Origin: an uncultured Bifidobacterium sp.
Lineage (GTDB): Bacteria; Actinomycetota; Actinomycetes; Actinomycetales; Bifidobacteriaceae
Length of the DNA stretch: 14,872 nucleotides
Assembly: GCA_937876495.1 (NCBI GenBank)
Contig: CALEGL010000323.1
Span: 1 to 14,872 of the forward strand
Direction of reading: 5' to 3'
Within the stretch, counting starts at the first letter, position 1; each line of letters begins with the position of its first letter. The notes under the pieces were generated by a model. It saw only the letters and a list, made by a program, of their open reading frames with translations, was not told the origin of the DNA and did no database searches. Below are positions 1 to 5,875 of this stretch, one piece after another. The position numbers were made by a program, and so were the translations under genes.

Positions 1-333
1 GCGGGACAGGCGCGCCAGCGCGCGGCGGCGCGGCCGGGGCCGGGCGGGGCCGGAGGGGCCGGGGGGCCGGGGGGGCGGGGGGGAGGGGCAGGCCGTCGGG
101 CCGGGGACGCCGGCCCGGGTCGGCGTCCATTGTAGGCGATGGGACTGTTCCTGCCGGGACTGCGTCGCTCGCGTTCCGCCCTCCCAGCCTCCCCGCATCC
201 GTCCCCTGGAGGCGGATCCTCGCCCTCGTCGCGTGAGGCGGCATACGATGGTGACGCAGGGTCGCGGGCATCCACCCGCGGCCGTCTGGGGAAGCCGGCC
301 CGCGCAACGGGCCTCAGGAATCGGGGACGGTGT
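1..333. other. Gene-free left end and nadK leader
   Basis: I find no convincing gene in these 333 bases. Bases 1-95 contain no T, very few A and long G runs, unlike normal coding DNA in the rest of the window; I suspect assembly or sequencing error (see findings). In actinobacteria tlyA usually precedes nadK, so its 3' end may lie here or just outside, but I could not recognise a TlyA C-terminus in any plus-strand frame. Bases 105-128 form an imperfect palindrome (11 of 12 pairs), possibly a hairpin ending an upstream transcript, with no T-run after it. A short perfect hairpin (stem GGCCCG/CGGGCC, 297-302 with 308-313) sits about 20 bases before the nadK start. The nadK frame is open back to an ATG at 139, but those residues do not resemble NAD kinase. 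Confidence 0.6.
244..249 (+). promoter_or_regulatory. Possible -10 element for nadK-recN
   Basis: TACGAT matches the actinobacterial -10 pattern TANNNT and lies 84 bases before the nadK ATG. The same hexamer precedes prs in this window. No recognisable -35 is visible 16-19 bases upstream, so this is a weak prediction. Confidence 0.3.
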
Positions 334-1332
334 ATGGCGGGACGACGGCATGCGGTGGTGGTGACCCATACGAGGCTGCGCGAGCATGGCTCGCTGGTCT
401 CCGAGGCGGTGGAGCGGCTGAGGTCCGCCGGATTCCGCGTCACGATCATCGACAACTCCGAGGCCCCCGCCTTCGGCGGCACGTCGCCCGTCGTGGATGA
501 CGACACCGAGATTGTCGTCGTTCTCGGGGGCGACGGCACCATCCTGCGGGCCGCGGAGCTCGTGCACTGCACCGAGGTCCCCATCCTGGGCGTCAACCTC
601 GGGCATGTGGGCTTCCTCGCCGAGTTCGAGAGCTTCCAGATCGGCGAGGCGATCCGCCGTGTCGCCGAGCATGACTACTCCATCGACGAGCGCATGATCG
701 CGCATGTCGACGTGTGGCTGCCGGGCGCCGACGAGCCTCTGCGCGACTGGGCGCTCAACGACATCACCTTGGAACGCGACGAGCAGGGGAGGATGGTGGA
801 GCTGTCCATCCGCGTGGACGACGTCGAGATGAGCTCCTTCGGCTGCGACGGGGTCATCGTCTCCACGCCCACGGGCTCCACCGCCTACGCCTTCTCCGCC
901 GGCGGCCCCATCATCTGGCCCAACGTCCGTGCTCTGCAGCTCGTGCCGCTGGCCGCCCATGCGCTGTTCGCCAGGCCTCTGGTCATCGGCGCGGGATCGA
1001 TGTTCACCCTGGACGTGCTCGGGGACTCCGCCTCCGACGGATGGATCTGCTGCGACGGACGCCGCCAGCGCTCAGTGCCGCGCGGCACGCGGGTCGAGGT
1101 GAGGGCCTCGCGGGACACCTTGCGGCTGGCCAGACTCTCCGGCGTCCCCTTCACGCGACGTCTGGTGACGAAGTTCGACCTGCCCGTCGTCGGATGGAGG
1201 GAGCAGGCGCGCGCCGGAAGGAACGGCGAGCACGGGTTCGGCGATGCGCAGTCCGGCCATGGTTCCGACGGCGGCGCTCCGGACGCCCACGATTCCGAGA
1301 AGTTCCGGACGTCGGAGGCCCGGGATGCTTGA
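334..1332 (+). CDS. nadK: NAD kinase
   Basis: Phosphorylates NAD to NADP in the cytoplasm, using ATP or polyphosphate. The 332-residue protein carries the family hallmarks: the GGDGT nucleotide-binding motif at about residues 65-69, followed by PILGVNLGHVGFLAE, then NDITLER near 142, and the conserved STPTGSTAY...SAGGP block at about 177-191. The core ends near residue 288; the last ~45 residues are a polar Gly/Asp/Ser-rich tail of no known function. I chose the ATG at 334 because the NAD kinase fold begins directly with VVVTHTR, whereas the 65 residues gained from the ATG at 139 are Arg/Pro/Ser-rich and look non-native. Only a weak G-rich ribosome binding site precedes it. The 3' end overlaps recN by 8 bases, suggesting translational coupling; nadK-recN is a common actinobacterial pair. 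Confidence 0.93.
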   Translation: MAGRRHAVVVTHTRLREHGSLVSEAVERLRSAGFRVTIIDNSEAPAFGGTSPVVDDDTEIVVVLGGDGTILRAAELVHCTEVPILGVNLGHVGFLAEFESFQIGEAIRRVAEHDYSIDERMIAHVDVWLPGADEPLRDWALNDITLERDEQGRMVELSIRVDDVEMSSFGCDGVIVSTPTGSTAYAFSAGGPIIWPNVRALQLVPLAAHALFARPLVIGAGSMFTLDVLGDSASDGWICCDGRRQRSVPRGTRVEVRASRDTLRLARLSGVPFTRRLVTKFDLPVVGWREQARAGRNGEHGFGDAQSGHGSDGGAPDAHDSEKFRTSEARDA

Positions 1333-3136
1333 GGAACTGGAGGTCCGTGACCTGGGGCCCATCCGCCATGCGCTCATCGAGCCGGCGGTGGGGATGACGG
1401 CGATCACGGGGGAGACCGGCGCCGGCAAGTCCATGCTGCTCGAGGCGATCCGTCTGGTTTCCGGAGGGCGCACCGACGCCGGACGGGTCTCCGCCCACGC
1501 CGACGGGTCCTGGGCGCAGGCCGTCTTCCGCGAGGACCCAGAAGGTCCCGCGGTGGTCGCGGCGAGGGACGCCGGCGCCGAGGTCGAGGACGGCGAGCTG
1601 TTCCTCACCCGCTCGGTCCCCGCATCGGGGCGGTCCCGTGCGCTGCTGTGCGGAAGGACCGTCCCACGCGCCGTCCTGTCCTCCGTTGCCTCCCACCTGG
1701 TCGTTGTCCATGGTCAGTCCGACCAGCTGCGTCTGGCGTCTCCCGTGCGTCAGAGGGCGCTGCTGGATGCCATGCCCTCCGTAGCCGGGCCCCGGAGTCG
1801 GTACGACGAGGCGTGGGATGCGTTCAGCCGGACGCGCAGGCGCCTGTCCGAGATGACGACGCGTCAGGCCTCGACGCGGCAGCGCATCGACTATCTCAAG
1901 GACTCGCTGGAGCGCATCGGACGCGTCGATCCGAAGCCCGACGAGGACGTGGCGCTCAGGGACCGCCGCACGCGCATCGAGCATGCGGCGGCCATCTCGG
2001 AGGGGGTGGGTGGAGCCGTGGCCGCCCTCGACCCCTCGCAGCTCGATGGGGCCGACGATGCCACGGGCGTGCTCGACCTGCTGGGCAGGGCCGCGCAGTC
2101 CCTGCGCTCCATCCATATCGCCGACCCCTATGACGCGGCCGCCGACCGGCTTGATTCCCTGGCCGCGGACGTCTCCGATGTGGTCCTCTCCCTCACCGAC
2201 CGCGTCGGGGATCAGGACGCGGAAGGCGATCTCGACGTCATCAACGCGCGCATCCACGAGCTTGACGAGCTCATACGCCGATGGGGACCCGGGCTCGGTG
2301 ACGTTCTCGCCTTCCGGGACGCGGCCTCCACCGAGCTCGAGGATCTCGACGCGGCCCCGGAGCGCATCGAGGGACTTCAACGGAAGGCCGACGAGGATCT
2401 CCAGGTCGCCCGGGACGCGGCGGACGCCCTGCATGACGCCCGTGCGCGGATGGCGCGACGCCTGTCGGCGATGGTGGACGAGGAGCTCGAGGCCCTGGCC
2501 ATGTCGGGGTCGCGCCTGGAGATTCGCGTCACGGTTCGGACGGGGCAGAAGGCGCTCGACGATTCGGGCAGCGACGACGTGGAATTCCTGTTCACTCCCT
2601 TCCCTGGATCGCGCGCCCTTCCTCTGGGGTCCAGCGCCTCGGGCGGCGAACTCAGCCGCCTTATGCTCGCGCTCGAGCTGTCCGCGGCGCGGTGCCGCAG
2701 AGCGCCGGCCGAGGTCTCGGACATCCCCGCGTCCGATGCGGACGGCGGGGATTCCGGGACGGCCGGAGAACCGATGACGTTCATCTTCGACGAGGTGGAC
2801 GCCGGTGTGGGAGGACGGGCGGCCGTGGAGCTCGGCCGTCGTCTGGCCCGTCTCGCCGAGGACGCCCAGGTCATCGTCGTTACCCATCTCGCTCAGGTCG
2901 CATCCTGGGCCGGCCGGCAGATCGTCGTGAGCAAAAGCGTGCCGGCCGCGTCGACGCCCGGCGGCGATGCGGGGGAGGATGGCGGCGACGGGACGGCCGG
3001 CGTGTCCACCACCGTCGCGGCCGTGGAGGGGGAGGGACGCGTGCATGAGATCGCCCGCATGCTGTCCGGCGACGAGTCCCCGGCCTCGGTTGAGCATGCG
3101 CGCCAGCTGCTGGCGGACAGTCGTCGACCGGACTGA
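1325..3136 (+). CDS. recN: DNA repair ATPase RecN
   Basis: SMC-like ATPase that acts early in recombinational repair of double-strand breaks, at the chromosome. At 603 residues it is somewhat longer than usual. The N-terminus MLEELEVRDLG is typical; Walker A is GETGAGKS at residues 29-36; the ABC signature SASGGELSRLMLALEL is near 437-452; Walker B FIFDEVDAG is at 486-494, followed by the His-containing VVTHLAQVASWA. Helical, charged middle segments (about residues 150-400) fit the RecN coiled-coil arms. Two Gly/Asp/Ala-rich stretches, before Walker B and between THLAQVASWA and the final RVHEIARML, explain the extra length and are probably flexible loops. The ATG at 1325 is chosen for its family N-terminus and a GGAGG site at 1314-1318, six bases away. 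It overlaps the nadK stop. No SOS box could be identified. Confidence 0.97.
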   Translation: MLEELEVRDLGPIRHALIEPAVGMTAITGETGAGKSMLLEAIRLVSGGRTDAGRVSAHADGSWAQAVFREDPEGPAVVAARDAGAEVEDGELFLTRSVPASGRSRALLCGRTVPRAVLSSVASHLVVVHGQSDQLRLASPVRQRALLDAMPSVAGPRSRYDEAWDAFSRTRRRLSEMTTRQASTRQRIDYLKDSLERIGRVDPKPDEDVALRDRRTRIEHAAAISEGVGGAVAALDPSQLDGADDATGVLDLLGRAAQSLRSIHIADPYDAAADRLDSLAADVSDVVLSLTDRVGDQDAEGDLDVINARIHELDELIRRWGPGLGDVLAFRDAASTELEDLDAAPERIEGLQRKADEDLQVARDAADALHDARARMARRLSAMVDEELEALAMSGSRLEIRVTVRTGQKALDDSGSDDVEFLFTPFPGSRALPLGSSASGGELSRLMLALELSAARCRRAPAEVSDIPASDADGGDSGTAGEPMTFIFDEVDAGVGGRAAVELGRRLARLAEDAQVIVVTHLAQVASWAGRQIVVSKSVPAASTPGGDAGEDGGDGTAGVSTTVAAVEGEGRVHEIARMLSGDESPASVEHARQLLADSRRPD

Positions 3137-3165
3137 CCGACCTGCCCGAGGATCCACCCGGCCCG

Positions 3166-3183
3166 GCACGCCCGAAGGCGTGC
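3166..3183 (+). terminator. Hairpin after recN, possible terminator
   Basis: A perfect 7-bp stem, GCACGCC paired with GGCGTGC, closes a CGAA tetraloop 30 bases after the recN stop. There is no T-run, so it may be a Rho-dependent or stabilising 3' hairpin rather than a classical intrinsic terminator. It separates recN from the independently promoted HAD gene. Confidence 0.4.
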
Positions 3184-3229
3184 TCTGCCCTGTCCCGGAC
3201 CACGGGAGAGCCTCTGATTCGCCGCGTAC

Positions 3230-3235
3230 TAGCAT
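3230..3235 (+). promoter_or_regulatory. -10 element of leaderless HAD phosphatase gene
   Basis: TAGCAT fits TANNNT and is followed by exactly 7 bases before the ATG at 3243, so transcription should start at or next to the start codon. There is no Shine-Dalgarno sequence in front of that ATG. proA shows the same geometry. An overlapping TACTAG at 3227-3232 is an alternative reading. Confidence 0.45.
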
Positions 3236-3242
3236 GGTCACC

Positions 3243-3908
3243 ATGGCAATCGGCGAGAACAGCGGCAAAGGGGCCATCTTCGACCTCGACGGCACTCTTC
3301 TGGACTCCATGGGGGTCTGGGACCAGGTCGACGTGGACTTCCTCGGACGGCGCGGCATCGAGGTGCCGCCGGACTACATGGCGAAGGTGTCGGCCATGCA
3401 GTTCCGACAGATCGCCGAATACACGATCGACCGCTTCGGCCTCGAGGACACGCCCGAACAGCTCATGGACGAATGGGACCGCATGGCGCGGGTGGCCTAT
3501 TCCACCGTCGTCGAGGCCAAACCGCACGCCGTGGAGTACGTCAGGCATCTGAAGGACACCGGCGCGCGTCTGGCCGTCGCCACGTCCCTGCCTCCCGCGC
3601 TCCGCGGACCCGCGATGGAGCATGTGGGGCTCGACGGGCTGTTCGACGCGGTGTGCAGCGTCGACGACGTCGACGATGCCGGCAAGGACAGGCCCGACGT
3701 GTACGTCCACGCGGCGGGGATGCTAGGCCTCGAGCCGGCGGCCTGCACCGTCTTCGAGGATCTGCTCGAGGGGATCAGGTCGGCGAAGTCCGTGGGCATG
3801 ACCGTCTGGGCCATGCACGACGACTCCTCGGACCGCCAGTGGAGCGTCATCTGCGACGAGGCCGACGGCGTGCTCTTCGACTTCGCCCGCGCCCCCCGCG
3901 TGCTCTAG
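3243..3908 (+). CDS. HAD-superfamily hydrolase (phosphatase)
   Basis: A 221-residue haloacid-dehalogenase-type hydrolase, probably a cytoplasmic sugar-phosphate phosphatase or phosphoglucomutase-like enzyme; the substrate cannot be read from sequence. Motif I is FDLDGTLLDS at residues 13-22 with nucleophile Asp14 and acid/base Asp16; motif II is LAVATSLPP, with Thr or Ser in the phosphate-binding position; motif III/IV is GKDRPD followed by FEDLLEGIRSAK. The helical segment between motifs I and II, starting WDQVDVDFLGRRG, fits the type-I cap of the family. The start at 3243 puts motif I at its usual distance and matches a leaderless promoter; an in-frame ATG at 3234 would add only three residues. 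It converges with thrC, with 17 bases between the stops. The location beside thrC does not by itself assign a threonine-pathway role. Confidence 0.87.
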   Translation: MAIGENSGKGAIFDLDGTLLDSMGVWDQVDVDFLGRRGIEVPPDYMAKVSAMQFRQIAEYTIDRFGLEDTPEQLMDEWDRMARVAYSTVVEAKPHAVEYVRHLKDTGARLAVATSLPPALRGPAMEHVGLDGLFDAVCSVDDVDDAGKDRPDVYVHAAGMLGLEPAACTVFEDLLEGIRSAKSVGMTVWAMHDDSSDRQWSVICDEADGVLFDFARAPRVL

Positions 3909-3924
3909 GAGGCGCGGGCGGCGC
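3889..3924. terminator. Hairpin between convergent HAD gene and thrC
   Basis: GCGCC + CCCGCG (3889-3893, 3895-3900) pair with CGCGGG + GGCGC (3913-3918, 3920-3924), with one C-C mismatch and a 12-base loop holding the HAD stop codon. The 11 pairs span the ends of both convergent genes, so the structure could terminate in both directions. Neither side has a strong T-run. Confidence 0.4.
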
Positions 3925-3925
3925 T

Positions 3926-5428
3926 TCAGACCAAGGCCGCGGCCGCGCCCCGGACGAATTCCGTCATGCCGTCGACGGCCACCACGTCGGTGAAGCGCAC
4001 GGGCGCCTTCTCCAGCGAGCGCAGAGCCGTCGGCGGAACGGTTCCCGTGGCCTCGGCGAGCGAATCCATGCAGGCGAAGTCCGTGCCCACGGCATCCAGT
4101 CCCAGGGCGCGGCTGACCACGCGGGGAAACTTGAAGGGGCTTGCCGTGCTCAGCAGTACGCGGGGGACGGCCGGGTCTCGGGGCATCCGGCGCATGACGA
4201 AGTATCCGCAGGCCGTATGGGGGTCGATGACGTAGCGGTTGCGCTCCCAGCAGTCGCGGATGGCGGAGTCCACCTGATGCTCGTCGGCCCATCCGCAGCC
4301 GAACAGGCCACGGATGCGATTCAGCAGCTCGTCGGGCACTTCGAAGGCCCCCCAGCGCGAGAGGTCCGACATGAGCATGCTCACCAGCCGCGCGTCACCG
4401 TCGGACATGTAGTAGAGCATGCGCTCGAGGTTCGAGGACACGAGGATGTCCATGGACGGCGAGGTCGTCTCGTAGAACGGGCGCTTGCGGTTGTACGTTC
4501 CGGTTGTCAGGAAGTCGAACAGGACGTTGTTGCGGTCGCTGGCCACCACGAGATGCTTCACCGGCAGACCCAGACGCTTCGCGTAGTAGCCGGCGAGCAC
4601 GTCGCCGAAGTTGCCGGTGGGCACGACGAACTCCACGCCGTCGCCGGGGGAGACGGCGTGCCGGGCGAGCAGCTGCGCGTAGGCGGAGAAGTAGTAGACG
4701 ACCTGGGGGACGAGGCGTCCGACGTTGATGGAGTTCGCCGAGGAGAGCGTGACATGCGAGTCCCGGGCGAGGTCCCGGGCGAGGTCCCGGTCGCCGAAGA
4801 TGGCCTTGACGGCGCTCTGGGCGTCGTCGAAGTTGCCGCGCACGGCGCAGACGTGGACGTTCGAGCCCGTCTGGGTGGTCATCTGCAGCTGCTGGATCTG
4901 GCTCACCTTGCCTTCGGGATAGAAGACGGTGATTCCGGTGCCCGGCGCGTCGGCGAAGCCGGCCAGGGCCGCCTTGCCGGTGTCGCCGGAGGTGGCGGTG
5001 AGAATCATGATCTGCTCGTCCGGATCCCCTCCGGCCGGAGCGGTGCGGGCCATGAGCCGGGGCAGGATCTGCAGGGCGATGTCCTTGAAGGCGCTCGTCG
5101 GCCCGTTGAACAGCTCGAGCACGTAGTCATCGCCCAGCGGGCGCAGGGGGGTGATGGCGGGATCCGCCCACTGGTCGCCATAGGCGGCCCGGACGCACGC
5201 CTCCAGCTCGTCATGCGTGTAGTCCGGCAGCAGGGCGGACAGGACGCGCAGCGCGATGCTCCGGTAGTCCAGTCCCGCGAGGTCATCGATGTCGACGGTG
5301 CGTTCCCCGAGCGAGTCGGTGACGAAAAGCCCGCCGTCCGAGGCAAGGCCGCGGCGTATGGCCTGCTTCGACGTCAGCGCGTCGGTGGTGCTGCGTGTGC
5401 TGTGGAAGGTGTTCACGGTCTGCCTCAT
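3926..5428 (-). CDS. thrC: Threonine synthase
   Basis: PLP enzyme that converts O-phosphohomoserine to threonine and phosphate, the last step of threonine synthesis, in the cytoplasm. The 500-residue length fits the long ThrC class. Landmarks are the N-terminal block ALTSKQAIRRGLASDGGLFV (17-36), the PLP lysine in NGPTSAFKD (Lys115), TATSGDTGKAAL in the cofactor pocket, SSANSINVGR, and the phosphate-binding VPTGNFGD. I chose the ATG at 5428 (complement) because MRQTVNTFHSTRS is a normal family N-terminus; the frame stays open far upstream only because it runs antisense to the permease gene. A GCAGGA lies very close to the start and GGGAGG about 14 bases away. The segment RDLARDLARD reflects a small tandem repeat. 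It is transcribed alone, divergent from the permease. Confidence 0.97.
   Translation of the reverse strand: MRQTVNTFHSTRSTTDALTSKQAIRRGLASDGGLFVTDSLGERTVDIDDLAGLDYRSIALRVLSALLPDYTHDELEACVRAAYGDQWADPAITPLRPLGDDYVLELFNGPTSAFKDIALQILPRLMARTAPAGGDPDEQIMILTATSGDTGKAALAGFADAPGTGITVFYPEGKVSQIQQLQMTTQTGSNVHVCAVRGNFDDAQSAVKAIFGDRDLARDLARDSHVTLSSANSINVGRLVPQVVYYFSAYAQLLARHAVSPGDGVEFVVPTGNFGDVLAGYYAKRLGLPVKHLVVASDRNNVLFDFLTTGTYNRKRPFYETTSPSMDILVSSNLERMLYYMSDGDARLVSMLMSDLSRWGAFEVPDELLNRIRGLFGCGWADEHQVDSAIRDCWERNRYVIDPHTACGYFVMRRMPRDPAVPRVLLSTASPFKFPRVVSRALGLDAVGTDFACMDSLAEATGTVPPTALRSLEKAPVRFTDVVAVDGMTEFVRGAAAALV
4760..4790 (-). repeat. 12-bp tandem repeat inside thrC
   Basis: GTCCCGGGCGAG (plus-strand reading) occurs at 4760-4771 and 4772-4783, and a further 7 bases match at 4784-4790, about 2.6 copies. 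Being a multiple of three it keeps frame and encodes the repeated tetrapeptide LARD in ThrC. Confidence 0.85.
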
Positions 5429-5449
5429 ATCCTGCCCGGGTCCCTCCCG

Positions 5450-5575
5450 GGTCGTCCCGCGTCGCATGCCTTCTGCCCCCGTGCGACGCTCCGGGGAGGG
5501 CCGCACGCATGTGCGTCGCCCCATCCGTGACCAGTCTAGTGAGGCGCATGGGCAGGGAAGGTCGTCCCGCGTCGC
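5450..5575. repeat. Direct repeat of a 16-mer around thrC promoter
   Basis: GGTCGTCCCGCGTCGC is present perfectly at 5450-5465 and 5560-5575, 110 bases apart. GTCGTCCCGACGC at 5581-5593 is a third, diverged copy. The copies lie on either side of the putative thrC -10, so they could be regulator sites or remnants of a local duplication. Confidence 0.75.
5533..5538 (-). promoter_or_regulatory. Putative -10 of thrC
   Basis: On the minus strand the sequence reads TAGACT, the same hexamer seen before the GH13 gene. It would place the start of transcription near 5526, giving a leader of about 98 bases. No convincing -35 is seen. The leader frame joined to ThrC (MGRRTCVRPSP...) shows no run of Thr or Ile codons, so no classical thr attenuator is evident. 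Confidence 0.4.
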
Positions 5576-5626
5576 CTCGCGTCGTCCCGACGCGGCGCGC
5601 GGAGTCGGGGAGGATCCGTGACCGCG

Positions 5627-5652
5627 GCATGATATCGTTGCAGATATAGTGC
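5627..5652. promoter_or_regulatory. Imperfect palindrome over a -10-like TATAGT
   Basis: The outer arms GCA/TGC and inner arms ATATC/GATAT flank a 6-base centre (GTTGCA); 8 of 10 positions per arm are complementary. The right arm contains TATAGT (5645-5650), a good -10 hexamer on the plus strand. A promoter overlapped by a palindrome is a common repressor-operator layout. This stretch is AT-rich compared with its surroundings. Confidence 0.4.
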
Positions 5653-5656
5653 ACGG

Positions 5657-5724
5657 GGTTGCCACTCCCAGACGAGACAAGACCCGGGGCGACGTAGTCG
5701 TCGCCCCGGGTCTTGTGCTTTTCG
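5657..5724 (+). ncRNA. Candidate short transcript or attenuator leader
   Basis: If transcription starts about 7 bases after TATAGT (5645-5650), it would run into the strong terminator after roughly 65 bases. The product would be either a small RNA or the attenuated leader of the downstream permease gene. I could not find an obvious antiterminator pairing with the left terminator arm, nor match a known riboswitch. The boundaries are inferred from the -10 and the terminator only. Confidence 0.35.
5677..5724 (+). terminator. Strong Rho-independent terminator
   Basis: A perfect 17-bp stem (5677-5693 with 5700-5716), a 6-base loop and a following GCTTTTCG tract give a textbook intrinsic terminator on the plus strand. 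The minus-strand reading lacks a T-run. There is no plus-strand gene between thrC, which runs away from it, and this site, so it does not end any annotated gene. Confidence 0.85.
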
Positions 5725-5875
5725 TGGGCGGATTCCGGCTCCGGTTCCCGCATCCGTGAACGTATATCCGCGAACGGTCGCGGCCGGCCGGCGCCGGTCC
5801 GCATGGCGTCCCGTCCCGCCCGCGGGGCGACGTGGCCCGCGGGAGGATCCACGAGTCGTGAAGGAGACCAGGCAT

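Larger units (their letters stand above)
5429..5875. other. Divergent intergenic region, thrC / permease
   Basis: This 447-base stretch has no credible gene of its own. From left to right it holds the ~98-base thrC leader, the thrC -10 (5533-5538, complement), a 16-mer present twice (5450-5465 and 5560-5575) with a third partial copy, an imperfect palindrome covering TATAGT (5627-5652), a strong plus-strand intrinsic terminator (5677-5724), and the permease 5' region. The latter has CCGTGAACG (5754-5762) repeated as CCGCGAACG (5768-5776), 14 bases apart, and the ribosome binding site AAGGAG at 5861-5866. No clear permease -35/-10 pair is visible downstream of the terminator. Confidence 0.7.

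Noticed and set aside
30..90. G-quadruplex or G-rich regulatory element
   Set aside because: The G runs sit at the very edge of the window in a T-free stretch that looks like sequencing error, so a biological reading is not safe.
139..333. 65-residue N-terminal extension of NAD kinase
   Set aside because: The residues are Arg/Ser/Pro-rich and unlike the family; a putative -10 lies inside; the start at 334 gives the expected N-terminus.
1151..3358. 735-codon minus-strand open frame over nadK and recN
   Set aside because: Antisense shadow of recN, with no recognisable domain and no ribosome binding site or promoter.
5429..5525. Threonine attenuator leader peptide before thrC
   Set aside because: No short frame with clustered Thr or Ile codons and no terminator on the minus strand in this leader.
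3473..5530. 685-codon plus-strand open frame antisense to thrC
   Set aside because: Low-complexity Gly/Arg/His/Val-rich translation typical of a shadow frame; thrC on the other strand is certain.
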